A stretch of 64,000 nt of DNA, from NCBI GenBank assembly GCA_022539475.1, contig VCMS01000010.1, positions 248,001 through 312,000 on the forward strand, given 5' to 3'. Shown here one piece after another: positions 20,484 through 31,117 of the stretch. Source of the stretch: Gracilaria domingensis (lineage: Eukaryota > Rhodophyta > Florideophyceae > Gracilariales > Gracilariaceae). The notes beneath the pieces are model-generated. The model made no database searches, had not been told where the DNA came from, and saw only the letters and a list, made by a program, of their open reading frames with translations. A program made the translations under genes and the position numbers. Position 1 is the first letter of the stretch. Every line of letters starts with the position of its first letter.

Positions 20484-22295
20484 ATGGACATATCCGAGAT
20501 TCCGGTTCCTCGTCACAACGTGATACACTCGCAAGCGCACTCAACTTCTCTGCACTCAGACGATTCAGTACTTGAAGTCTCTTCTGCGATCGACGATTCG
20601 ATGAACCCTCACCAGGGAGACGAGCAGCATTCCCAAGCCGGGGCTCCGAACGTTTCGGGTCCCGCAACTCCTGCGACAGGGTATCTCGGCGGTTTCACCT
20701 CCGCTCCTCTGCCTCAGAGTCAACATCACACAGCTACACCGAACCCGGTCGACGTCGTGGCGTGGAATTCAGCTCAGGCGGTGCCCTTCCTGGCAACTCC
20801 AGCTGGCTGGATAGCGCGTGAATCGCTCCTTGTTCAAGATCCGACTACCGGAGGAAGCCGGGTCTATTCCCGAGCGCCCTGGTCTCACCCGACAGCGGTT
20901 CGCAACAGTGCGTTGATGGATTCATACACCGAGAACGGTATGCTGCCTGGCGGCCTGCACCGAGATATGGTGGATTCCTGGAATTGGAGACACCGCGTGG
21001 CGGTCGCACCTCACGTGTTGTCACGGAAACGGAGCGGCCGTGGATACGAAACGCTGGATGAAGCGCGCGCGGCTATAGTGTGATTGGCGTACTTTCGGAA
21101 GGACCGAGTCTCGTTCTTCGAGAGGATTCCCGAGTCATACAGGTTCGACCTTTCCCGGTTCCGAACTTACGGAGAGATTAAGTATGGCGCGAACCTCGCG
21201 GAACTCCAGGGAGCGGAAAACTTCCCGGAGTCGATGCCGGCAGATATCCTCCTGTTCAACAGGCCAATCCTTCGAGCGGAGTTTCGATACCTACATCGCC
21301 CTTCGGGAGAGGGAAGCTTCTTCGACCGACTGCGAAACGAACGCAAATGACGATCCCGGTTCGGGTATCTGATCCCGCACCAGAATAGAGAGGTTGAATG
21401 TTTGCGTCCGGACGCACTAGCGCGTCGATTCGCTCCACTCCCATCGTGGTCGGGTCACTATGAGGTACCACGCGGGTTCCCGGAATTGCCTCTGCGCATC
21501 TCCTATGTGGGGTCACGCATGATTGCGAATCCGCACTCGGAGTATTGGATGCTCTTCATCGCCGAATGGGCCGCTCGCGTAGCGGCATTTATGCTATGGG
21601 AAGCATACGACCAGAACCGTGTTTGGTATTTGCCTCCGAGGTTACGGAATGTGATTGGATCACTAGACTTATACACCTCGCTCGGTTCGAACGACAACGT
21701 CAGCGAGGTCATCAGCCTTATCGATCTCATCGATTCCATTAATTGGAGTACCGTTCCGGCGGAAAACGTCCCCAGGGGCACTCGTTCGCACTACGACCGT
21801 TCGCCAGGGCGAAGACATCCGGGTGCCGGTTTCTCCGTGTATTACGATCCCTGAGAGGGCGTGACCGTCCCGAAGGAGCAGGCTCTCGTCCTACGCGGAC
21901 TTTCTCGAGTGGTTCCGAGCAATCACCCTATTGGGTTCATGTTTTCCGACAACTATTACTACGTAGCAGAGGAGGACGATCCAATGGTGGATGATACTGT
22001 GGAAGGCCCGGCAACGGGACGTCCGTCGACGGCTTCCGCCGGGGTTCCGGTCGTCGGAGGGGCGGTTGCGTCAGTTGCTCCTATCGGTTGGGTAATGGGC
22101 CCTTCGCAAGGGAACATCGACCCTCGTGTGATAGGGATGCGCAACCGACTCCTCGGACTTGGGGTGCCGGCTCTACCGGATATGTACGACCTCGGCCAAC
22201 TGTTGGCATTGGACGCGCAGGCTTTCGCGAGTCAGCCTCCCCAAGCCCGGCCGTCTAACCCTGAAGGTGCCGGTCCTTCGAGAGGATGGCAGTGA
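20484..22295 (+). pseudogene. Antisense ORF of element C (novel family, three in-frame TGA stops)
   Basis: A single reading frame of 604 codons from ATG 20484, interrupted only by TGA at 21081, 21348 and 21852 and containing no frameshift. It is clearly homologous to the intact 599-aa ORF of element D. Shared blocks include DSYTENGMLPGGL (D: DSYAVDGQLPGGL), RFRTYGEI (RYRTFGEV), ILRAEFRYLHRP (ILRAEFRFLRRP), and YDRSPGR..AGFSVYYDP (SDRSPGR..AGDFVYFDP). Two of the three TGA codons (21348, 21852) align with Trp in D, consistent with TGG to TGA transitions. The C-terminus is Gly/Pro/Val-rich. I recognise no known domain. It lies antisense to the element, between the pol remnant and the 3' LTR. Confidence 0.75.
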
Positions 22296-22689
22296 TCCCA
22301 ACGGTGGGTTTCCTCCATGATGGGCTGTGTTAGGCGCTGCGACCAACGCATTCCGTAATAGCTAGCGGTACAACTTCTCCTTAGAATAAAATCGACTTTG
22401 ATGCCACTTCCTTCATAACCGGTTTACGGTTTTACACTTTTGGCGCATCATCGTTCCAATACGATTCTCCATTATACTTGTAGCTTCACGACATGTTCAC
22501 ACGAACCGTTAGATGGTAGTTCGCTTCTTTCCGATAAATCGGCGTCCGTTAGACGTAAATCATCTTTCTTCTTTCATCCCTTCAATACTTCCTTCCATAG
22601 GAACAACCCAAACTTCTTGGTAGTACTATCAATAATTCTCCCACATGTGGGCCCGTCCGTTCACTTCACGGCACAGTAGTACTGTCACC
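22296..22689. other. Deletion scar region of element C
   Basis: About 390 bp between the convergent ends of the antisense ORF and the protease ORF. RT, RNase H and integrase would be expected here but nothing of them was recognised. Confidence 0.5.
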
Positions 22690-23499
22690 CTACCTGGGCT
22701 GCGTCCAAGTAAAGATCGTACGAGGGGCCGGTAGGGCTAGACCAATTACGCTGTGCTTCGGCAACTTGACCGGGCGGTTGTTGAAATTACTAAGGTAGAC
22801 ATGAAACGGTCTCGTCGGTATATTATCGAGTATACCATTTGCCATTAAGGTCATGTGTCGTTCGGTCAGCCGTGAATGGTTCTGAATAGATAACAGGCCG
22901 GGTTGTTGGCATGTCACCTTCACTACCGGGTGGTTCATAGGTGGTATAGTCACCGCTTTTGCTAGTCTCACCTCATTGGAAAGTGTGTTTTCCGGAACCG
23001 GTTGGTGTCTAATGCCCCTCTCCCTCGAAGAGACACCTTTGTGGTTACCAATAATGGCGATACGGGAACCATTATGGAACAGTACCGTCTTGGAGCGTGA
23101 GAATTTTGCCCTGACGTGCTGATCTATAAAAGTTATTCCCAGGATATAGTCTGTTGCCAATTGGTTGACGACTATGAAGCGAACTCGGACCTTCATGCTA
23201 TCGATCAATACCATTATGGTAAGCGCTCCTATGACAGTTAGTGGTCTATTGCTAGCGTGCACCAGTAGGTTAGTTAGTGTACACGGACGAAGCTTATCAA
23301 GTTGTCGGTTAGTTCGTAGTTTGGCATTCACAAGATTAGGTCCTGCCCCGATGTCTAGGACAGTGACGCATGGTACCAAGTGGTTAGAAGTAAACCCGCG
23401 GGTGACGTTTACCTTATAGTTACAATGCTTGAAGAAGCATATGGGTTCGGTGCCATCCGTGAGGCACTCCTCCCCTGCAACCAATGGGTAATTGTCCAT
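22690..23499 (-). pseudogene. Element C protease-containing ORF
   Basis: A 269-codon frame with a retropepsin: TVLDIGAGPNLV (active-site D-I-G) near residue 50, and DYILGITFIDQH in the second half. The upstream frame from gag is broken and RT is missing downstream, so it is a relic although this frame is open. The first ATG of the frame is at 23499, probably not a natural start; in life it would follow gag. The aligned part of element B keeps D-L-G. Confidence 0.75.
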
Positions 23500-23627
23500 A
23501 CTTGAACCACTTGGTTCTGGAAGGCCCTCCGCATTCAGACAGTTGGGGAAGGCCTCTCTCTCAACTGCTCGGCGTTTTCCGCCTGCGGGGCGGGATCCGT
23601 TTGGTCCTGCTCCGTAATAATGTGTAC

Positions 23628-25791
23628 CTAGAGAGGCGTGGCGGCATTGGGGGGCGCATTTGCGTACTCACTGCCTGCGCTCAGCGCCGTTGGCCCAAAT
23701 ATATCCTGGTGTTTTTGCTGGCGAGCAGTCAGGAGAGCGTTCCTGTTCTGCGGCGCCACGCTTGGACACGCTGTTGCCAAGTAGTGAGGCGACATGCAGA
23801 ACCAACAGAGGAGATTCCCGGTTGCGGGGTCCTTCACCGCGAGCGATGGGGGACGACCTCCTTTAGGTGCCGCACTCCGTTGCTGCGGGGAGAGATCGTT
23901 ACCCTCATATTGGTTGAATGGCACAGCTAGGACCAGACTAACCGGGACGGATACCTGGGATGGTGGAGCTGGGGTTTGCCTTGAGGGGGGATACCGAGCT
24001 AGACCAAGAGGTACTACCATGCGATCGAGTCGTCGCCGGTGCGCGCACCAAGTGAGCCGGGTGACCCTGAGAGGCATATTGTGTGGAAGCCTCATCCGTA
24101 GTGGTCTCTTCTTCTTCCACGTCGAACACGGACCGCCTGGTTTTTTCTTTCTCCTTCGATGTTTTGCCAAGTGGTGCGGAATACTTCCGGGCTCCTGACC
24201 GAACAGTATCGCCTAGCCCCTGCGCGTGGCGAGCTAGTGCGTTGTAGTCACTCTGCGGTGGGTAGCTAGGTAGTCGCGAACCTGTGATTGGATGGATTTC
24301 GCCACGTTTTCGGCGTACATCCATTTCAACTTCTTGGTAGTAAAGACGCTTCCACAGCGGGAGGCTAGCGCCCATAGGGAGCGAGCAAATTCCAGTTCGG
24401 TTTGCCCCGCGCGCTGGTGGTACGCGAGCACCTCCGCGCACGCCTCTTGAATTACCTCATCTTTTGCGTAGGTTTCCAGTAGGAAGTTGACCACCTGTGG
24501 GTATGTCGTCAACATCTCTGTTTGGTCTTCGTTCACCGCCATTGTATTCCCTTGGAGGCGGCTATGGAGCAAAGCTCCGCCTGACCATTTAGATAGAATT
24601 GGAAAAACCGCATGGCTGCTGCCTCTGAAAACCCGTTCTGGTCACACGCGATCTTGAACCACTGAAGGAAGTCAATGATCGCGAGAGGGTCATCCCCGCC
24701 AAAGCGAGTCTCACACAATTGGAAACGAAGCTTTCTATGATGCTTCGTTATCTTCTGAGCTACCTTTTGGTATACTCAGCCTGTCTGTTCTCCAACCTAT
24801 AGGTGCGGTAGTCAACCGCTTTGGTGAACAAATCAGTAAGCGGTGTAAGCACCTCTAGGTCACTCTCCTCAGCAGAAGTTGAGTCCGAATCATTGTACCT
24901 TTTGGTCTTACCCTTACGGGAATTCTTTCCTTTCTTCAGGCGAGAGTCCTTCCTCTTGCGTCTAGAACCTTAACGGTCGTCGTCTCCTGACGAATCCGAA
25001 TCGGTGTCTGAGGACGAAGAATCCGAGTCCGACCGACGACTCTTCCTCTTTCCCATTTTGATCTTCTTCTTCTTACCATTTGTTTTACGTGGACGTTCGT
25101 CTCCTGAGCTTGACGAGTCTCCATCAGGGCCTCCATCACTTGGTCCTGACAGAGCTACACCAGTGAGTTGGGGGAGGTATACATACCTCGGGCCCTCCAT
25201 ACCAAGAGGCTCTGCCCCTTTCCCCATGCGGTCGATAACTTCTTCACCAAGCCGTTGTGTAGGAAGGTTAGGATGGAGAATAGCAAGTGGTTTCGTGGCA
25301 TCTACAGCTGGCGGGGGAGCATGCTTCATGAGGGCGGCCTGGGCCACCATCTCAGGTTGAAGCTTAGCTCCCTGCTGCTGTAAAGCCAGCATAACCAATC
25401 GGTCAATGTCTCCTCGTACCTCGTTCTCGAGGTACTGTAACACCACCACGGGTACCTTGTCGAGAAACTCCTGAGAGTCTTGATCAACTACCACTCGGGT
25501 GACGTCGTTCAGGTCCAGTCGCGGCTCGACTGGGACCTCTATTTGGTCTACCACTGGGGTTGTTACAGGAGCGGGCTGCGCCGTTGCTCCTCCGTCTACT
25601 TGGTCAGCCCGGGGAAGGGTCGAGGGGCCCCCAGCCTCTCGCTCTCCCTTCTTCCCCTTAGGTCGGCGTCCCTTCCGAATCAGGTCCTCCGGGTTGTCCA
25701 ACACCGGATATGACACTGAACCCCGTACGAGGTGGCCACTTGGTGGAGCGCTCGACACCTTTTTCGGGTGACGCACGCCCCGTTTCTCCAT
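23628..25791 (-). pseudogene. gag: Element C gag (interrupted)
   Basis: Open pieces 25791-24970, 24718-24533, 24572-24234, 24441-23938 and 24170-23628 overlap in different frames. In order: a Lys/Ser/Asp-rich region with a polyserine-aspartate tract (about 25050-24960), the capsid-like block FGGDDPLAIIDFLQWF (about 24710-24640) homologous to the gag of B, and a knuckle CWFCMSPHYLATAC (C-x2-C-x3-H-x5-C, about 23800). The linker holds many charged residues. Broken by several stops and shifts. Confidence 0.7.
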
Positions 25792-26819
25792 TTAGGTAAC
25801 TGGTGTCGCAGCAAATTGCTTCGGCAACGAGAACCAAACCACTCGAGTATCTCGTGACTTCTAAATCCTCCCTTTCCAAAACCACTTGGTAATCCACAAA
25901 TTCTAAGTCGGGAGACCAAAATATGTGGTATAACCGATCGGTGCGGACTGCGAGTGGGGAGCCCTGTGTGGGCTCGACCTGCCGGAGGGTTGAAACGCGT
26001 GACACCTAATAGGTCGGCAGCACCCACTGTTGCCTATAGTGCGCGGTGGCCAAGTGGTAAATACCCCTGCACTGGTGTGCGTCAGGCACGTATAACCCGC
26101 GAGGTCAGCAAAACTAACAGAGGACCACTAGACTTGCCATTTAGTGAATGCAGAACCAAACTGGTATCGAATTAGTCTAGTTGGTGCTTGACTTTACCAT
26201 CTGGTGTGGGAGGTTGGCGTCTCGGGGGTCTAATAGCCCCGAGCGCCTCTCCGGCTCTCACCGGTCTCGTGCCACGTGGGCCACCGGGAGGTGCACTTGT
26301 GGTGCGCCACCCCGGCCACATATCTATACTGCCAAGCAAATATTAATTCTAAATTAATAAAAGTACTCTATTTAGTCCTTGCCATGCGTGTGCTTACGCG
26401 TCCCACGTAGTACAGTAGACACACGTGCTGAGAGACGCGTGACATCACCATTTGGTCGAGTAGAGCTCCCACCGATTGGGCGTAGTATACTACAGGCAAA
26501 CCACGTGTGTGGAGTCTACCTCTCCAGAGGATCGGTACTACGCAGTAGGTAGAAAGAGGAAAAGGGAAGAGGCACCCACCCGAGGAAAGTGGCCTCGAGG
26601 AAAAGGAGCATAAGAACATAGCATACAGCGCGGGGTTCCCTGCAGAGGATCGAAAGGCGACAAAAGCGATTAGCAATCCTACAATTGGGTTACTTAGGAG
26701 ACGCAGAGTATATAGCCGAACCGTGGCAATGGGGAGTCCTTCCGCTAAGGAGTTGTACACCGCTGAAGGCAAGAAAGGCTAGAGCCGAGATTCAAAAGTA
26801 AGATCACCCTGGTTGAAGA
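25792..26819 (-). other. Leader or degraded 5' LTR of element C
   Basis: No gene. Contains a purine-rich plus strand (pyrimidine-rich minus strand, 26370-26770) like the leaders of B and C, a minus-strand stretch GGCAACAGTGGGTGC near 26030 that could be a degenerate primer-binding site, a weak tRNA A-box-like string near 26050, and GC palindromes around 26275-26320. The boundaries of an LTR were not resolved. Confidence 0.35.
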
Positions 26820-27010
26820 TGTAGAGCAAAACGCCCTGGAAAGAGATGCACCGAGGTGCTTTTCATAGTTTGTTGATCCATTACCGGCTTTGACACATCA
26901 TGTTATGAGAGGCTACTGTAGTGATGGCTTTATTTTGGGGTATGCCTAGGAAGGGTAGCGTTTCCGCACACGTGTGTTGAGTTGGCCCGATGCCAGGTGC
27001 GCCGTGGCAA
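26820..27010 (+). repeat. 191-bp LTR fragment, copy of the element D LTR start
   Basis: Begins TGTAGAGCAAAAC and aligns without gaps to 58383-58573. I count 15 differences, 14 of them transitions (about 92 percent identity). It is joined directly to gypsy RNase H sequence, so it marks a rearranged or truncated element. Confidence 0.85.
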
Positions 27011-27790
27011 AGTCGGCCTTACGCTGGTTACTCTCTATTGCAGAGCCATCTGGCCGCCTGATGCGGTGAAGACTCCGGTTAGCCGAATTCGATTTCGAGA
27101 TTCGGTACAAGAAAGGACTCCTGAACACCCAAGCTGTTGCACTGTCCCGCTTGAAAACAGCGGCTGAAGCCGCGCCCGTCAATGACCTGGAGATACCGTG
27201 CTTTCTCGCGGAAGACGGCTCGAGCGATGCCGATGAAGATTCGGAAGGATGAGACATCTACGATGCTCTTTTGGCCATGTCAGACACGCACCCAGAACCG
27301 GGTTCTTTCGTACCGATCAAGCTGGAAGAACTCATCCGGGAACAGCACACGGACCGCTTTTGTACGGAGATTCGTAGCCGTTTGAACGGCGGGGCACGGC
27401 TGCATTTCGTTGAGAACGACGAAGGAATCTTCATTCGAACTGTCGGACACAGGCTACAGATTGTGGTTCCGCACTCACTTCAGTCACGAGTACTGCATCT
27501 GTCGCACTATGCGAATCTCTTAGACCACCCTGGTGGCAGGAAGTTGTACTAGACCTTGAGGAAGGACTTGTACTGGCCAGCGATGGCTTTTGATGTGTAT
27601 AACACGGTTTATAGATGTTCTGATTGCGCAAAGAACCGCGTCAAACTGCGGAACTATTCTCAGAAGTTGGTACTCTTCCCTACTAGGGCTCCACTCGAAT
27701 TCGTGGCCATTGACTTACTCGGTGAGTTTGTTCGCACTCGCCAGGGAAACCGGTTTCTACTCGTGATCACCGACCCCCGACTAGAATTTT
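27011..27790 (+). pseudogene. pol: Gypsy pol fragment (RNase H end to integrase core)
   Basis: From about 27080 the reading AEFDFEIRYKKGLLNTQA matches the end of RNase H in element B (AEFDFDVRYKKGTLNTQA). Then comes an acidic linker with a TGA at 27250, and the frame from 27271 holds ELIREQHTDRF, the integrase zinc region HLSHY...CSDC, a TAG at 27550, and the integrase core start FVAIDLLGEFVRTRQGNRFLLVITD. Similarity stops abruptly there. Same family as B and D. Confidence 0.85.
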
Positions 27791-28796
27791 TTTCAAAATT
27801 CTGAGGGTACTTGGAGTGAAATTTGGAACAAACAGGGCACAGTGATCGTGACTGGAGCTCAGACTGAGTACAACGCTTATTGAGGTCTTCTTTGCAAATC
27901 GCAGCGGCCGTGCATTCTGTAGTCGACTGGAGTGCAACACGTACTTCAAACGCTGCATCTGGAATCGCGCAACGAAGATAGTTTACAATTTGATGTCTGC
28001 CCGCAGTCGTTTCCCCAGCAATGAATGTTCCTACCCCGCATGATACCCGACCAGATGCAATGGCCCCACCGCCACTGCCTCCACCACCGCCGCCGCCTCC
28101 TCCTCCTCCGCCGCCACCGCCTCCGCCCCAACCCATGTAAGGAAGCGTCTGGGTGTCAAGGCAATTGCGTCGGTTGTGTCCTTGGCATGCTTTTGATTCC
28201 CGTCCTCGCTGCATCTCATATATGCAACGTTGCTTCTCTCACGCCATCGCGGCTGTTTTGACAGATACTCGCGTGCTTCTTTTCCGCCTGCTTATTGAAA
28301 CACTTCGTGATTGTGGCGACTCTCGAATGCGCGAAGCGTTCCACCTTCAGAGTGCTGCCGTATCGTTCTTTGCACATGACAGGCTGTGCGAGAAGCGTGC
28401 GACATCGTCCACGCCACCAGTTGTACATAGTGAGCCGCAATTGGTCAGTCTGGGGGACAACGCATTTTGTGCTGCTCTTGACACTCCAGGTGTGCTCTAC
28501 GTCTCACCTCGCGCCACCTCCAGTACAACACTTAAAAGCCCAGCTTGAAGCGTTGCCAAGCATCTTCGTCTTCGTTACCCGCCTGATTGATTTTCAACAC
28601 GGTCCATTTACCCCTCGCTCACCAGCATTCACTCGGCCCATCCTCTCGCCCGTGTGAAAGCCTCGAAACACGCAGCGCCGATATCGTGACTCTTGCTGCA
28701 ACGCAGACGCCTGAAATCTTGCGCCTCATACATCAGTATTTACCTTGTCTGTATTTCGTACTCGGAACACATTTCTTCGCCATGTGCCATTTGCGA
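27791..28796. other. Spacer with a trinucleotide-repeat tract, no clear gene
   Basis: No conserved protein recognised. A long CCG/CCT/CCA trinucleotide tract lies at 28062-28133; the polyglycine frame on the minus strand (28214-27660) is a by-product of it. 28140-28790 has open frames on the plus strand without known motifs; it may be degraded upstream sequence of the malate dehydrogenase relic. Confidence 0.4.
28062..28133. repeat. Imperfect CCN trinucleotide microsatellite
   Basis: Runs of CCG, CCA and CCT triplets on the plus strand over about 70 bp. Simple-sequence repeat. Confidence 0.8.
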
Positions 28797-29307
28797 ATGT
28801 CAAAAGAGACTTTCACCGTGTGCGTTTCTGGCGCTGCAAGTCAGATTGCGTACTGCTTTTTTCCACTTACAGCCAGGGGAGATGTGATTGGACGCGACCA
28901 GCTAATTGAACTGCGTCTACTGGAAATTAAGCCCGCGCTCGACGCGCTCCATGGGGTAGTGATGGAGCTGCACGACTGTACGTTCCCGCTGGTGCGCAAC
29001 ATTGTCGAGACAGATGGCGCTAGGGTCGCATTCCAACATGCCGATGTGACCATTCTTGGAGGCCCATTTCCCCGTCGCCCCGGCATGGAGCGCAGGGACT
29101 CGATTGCCAAGAACGTGAACATCTTCAAGGCGCAAGGACAGGCACTCGACCGCGTGGCATCCAAGAATGTGAAAGTGGTGGTGGTAGGAAACCCGTCAAA
29201 CACCAATGCGCTGGTTTTGAGTCACTTTGCGCCATCGATACCCGAGCAAAACATTACGGCGTTGACAAGACTGGATCAAAATCGGGCAGTCGGACAAATC
29301 GACATGC
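28797..29307 (+). pseudogene. Cytosolic-type malate dehydrogenase, 5' half only
   Basis: From ATG 28797 about 170 codons match NAD-dependent cytosolic malate dehydrogenase: Rossmann start VCVSGAASQIAY (family usually G-A-A-G-Q-I), PALDALHGVVMEL, the active-site loop PFPRRPGMERRDSIAKN with catalytic-type arginines, VVVVGNPSNTNALV, and LTRLDQNRAVGQI. Family proteins are about 330 residues; everything after the GQI block, including the catalytic His-Gly-Asp/Asn region, is absent. A one-residue insertion (GGPFPR) interrupts the mobile loop and Gly is replaced by Ser in the dinucleotide motif. The break lies close to the tail of the opposing aldolase relic. Almost certainly a truncated pseudogene. 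Confidence 0.85.
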
Positions 29308-29374
29308 GTTGTTCAATCGCTCAACCGCTGCCTCCATTACAACATTCCCACAGCGCTATCAAAAAGCACATCCC

Positions 29375-30502
29375 ACAGGGTGGTTCGCATCAAAACTACA
29401 CGGCGCGTCAGCGGGCTCACACCTTTGCAGCGATTGGAAGTTCCTCGTCTTGCGACCGGGCGACGGATGCGGTACACTATACTTTCCGAGATGCGACATT
29501 CTATTTGCCTCTGCAAGCTTGGCAAGCAACGCCTGCGCCTTTTGCTTGTTGGTGCCATCGCCCGCCTACGTCCTCAACACGGCCATCAGCAACGCGCGGT
29601 CGTACGGGAAGTTGTGGCTCCATGGCACCTTCTCCAATCCGGGAATGATGTTCAACGGATTCAAGCTCTCCGTAGCCTTCTAGTCACTTATGCCGCCCGA
29701 TAAGAAGTGAAAGTACGGCATGGCTGGTGGCACGCCTCTCATCATGGTCTGCAAGTTGTAGCACGCAAGAGCCTCGGCGTTGCATTGATGCTCACTGTCC
29801 GTGTCTGGATTCACCATATTCGGTTTGAGCAACCAGCCCTCCAGGCAGACGTCATATTCGTTGAGCGCGCGGGAGGTAAAGCTGAAGAAGCGCTCGGTGT
29901 AATAGGCGGTTTCTTCAATGTGGTGGTCGCCATCAATCAGCACTTCCAGCTCGACGATGGGCACCAAACCACTGGCCCGCGAAATCTGGGCGTACCTTGC
30001 CAGCGCGTGGGCATTCTTCAGAATGGCGGCCTTGGATGGGGCACCGTCGGCCTTGCCAATCCTCATGACAGCTCGCCACTTTGCAAAGCGCGCTGCCTTT
30101 TCATAGTACTTCTGGCAGAGTTCTGGCAGACCATCCAAGCCGATAGTGGCGGTTTAGCCCTTGGTGCGCTGCAGCGCCGTGAGCCCCGTATCCACCTTGA
30201 TTCCCTGTACAATGCGCCAGTTTGTCTACAAACTGCGTGCCGTCGTGCGCGTTTTGATACTGCGTTTCCTCAAAAAGGATGATACCCACGATGTACTCGA
30301 CAATGTCGGCCGTGTACAGCAGCTCGCGCCAGCGGTGGCGATTCTGCTCGGTGTTCTCCAGGCTAATGTTTGCGAGACGCTTGCGGGTGTTGGAGTTGGA
30401 CACATCGATGGCCAGAATGCCCGAGGCGTGTAGGCGGCCGTCTGCTTGAGCTCGGCGGCGTACGGGTTCTCGGCCTCGAAGACCCCCCGCCTCAAACTTC
30501 AT
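29375..30502 (-). pseudogene. Class I fructose-bisphosphate aldolase pseudogene
   Basis: Minus-strand sequence matching class I aldolase nearly end to end: ASGILAIDVSNSNTRKRLAN (family: GRGILAADES-type), RELLYTADIVEYI, ILFEETQYQ, FAKWRAVMRIG, LVPIVELEVLIDGDHH, LEGWLLKPNMV with the Schiff-base lysine, FHFLSGG, and the tail PYDRALLMAVLRT...ANRMSHLGKY. It is broken by a frameshift near 30210, TAA at 30156-30154, TAG at 29682-29680 (just after FLSGGISD) and TAG at 29568-29566, where the family usually has Trp (TGG to TAG). The N-terminus before about 30470 is not recognisable. The product would have cleaved fructose-1,6-bisphosphate in glycolysis or the Calvin cycle. Convergent with the malate dehydrogenase relic. 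Confidence 0.9.
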
Positions 30503-31117
30503 GCGTAGTGGCGGTGGCGGTGCCGCTACGAGGCGCGCTCTCGGCGCAGCGGCGCTTGCCGCGAATGCGCTGAGAGTCAGCGCCGGGCACTCTGACGGCG
30601 ACGAAACCACGGACGCCAGCGGGATAGCGTTGAAAAACAGACAGACATGCTGAGCTGACAGGCGCGCCGCGCGACGAACGAGGTGACGGTAGCGGCTGCG
30701 GCAGCGGCAGCCAAATCAGAAGAAAAAGACGAGGTTGCGCGCAGCTCAGATGAGTTCCGCGGCGGCAAACGGCAGGTGGCGCCAACGACGACGAGCCAGG
30801 TGGCCGGCCGCGTGTCGCACGCGCGCGACGCAGCGAGTCGCGGAGCGACTCGACGTGCGACGTGGCGCACGTGTGCCGCGCGCGCGCCTGGAAGCGCGGC
30901 GGGCGGCCCGCGGCTGCGCTGATTGTGTTGCGCGCGCGCACGCGCTCGCACATGCACGTGCAACGCGCCAGTGGGCATCAGCGCGCAAGGGCATCCACGC
31001 TCTCGAGAGTTGCGCTCTACTGCGCTTCACCCTGACTGCCAGAAATATCACGCGCATCCACCGCACACCGCCGGCGCTGCGACTGCCGCCGCCGCCGCCG
31101 TCACTGCTGCCCTGCAC
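30503..31117. other. GC-rich divergent spacer upstream of the HECT and aldolase relics
   Basis: Strongly GC-rich, with open frames in nearly all six frames that reflect composition only (Ala/Arg-rich). It separates two divergent relics and may have held their promoters. No specific site recognised. Confidence 0.45.

Larger units (their letters stand above)
19435..26819 (-). mobile_element. Element C: decayed Ty3/gypsy retrotransposon with antisense ORF
   Basis: Minus-strand relic. Reading on the minus strand: leader (about 26.8-25.8 kb), broken gag (25.8-23.6 kb), protease (23.5-22.7 kb), no RT, RNase H or integrase, then a long ORF on the opposite (plus) strand (20484-22295), a polypurine tract and a 969-bp 3' LTR (20403-19435). 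The right boundary is uncertain: no 5' LTR matching the 3' LTR could be recognised between 26.0 and 26.8 kb. Internal deletion removed most of pol. Confidence 0.7.

Noticed and set aside
21081-21854. Selenocysteine or tryptophan recoding of TGA in the antisense ORF
   Set aside because: The D homolog uses TGG at two sites and has no internal TGA; no selenocysteine insertion element was seen. Mutation is simpler.
26041-26110. tRNA-like A box (TGGCCAAGTGGT) in the leader of element C
   Set aside because: No B box (GGTTCGANTCC) at the expected distance and no cloverleaf; chance match or strongly decayed tRNA.
27660-28214. 185-codon polyglycine ORF on the minus strand
   Set aside because: Produced by the trinucleotide repeat and by antisense reading of gypsy integrase; no conserved domain.
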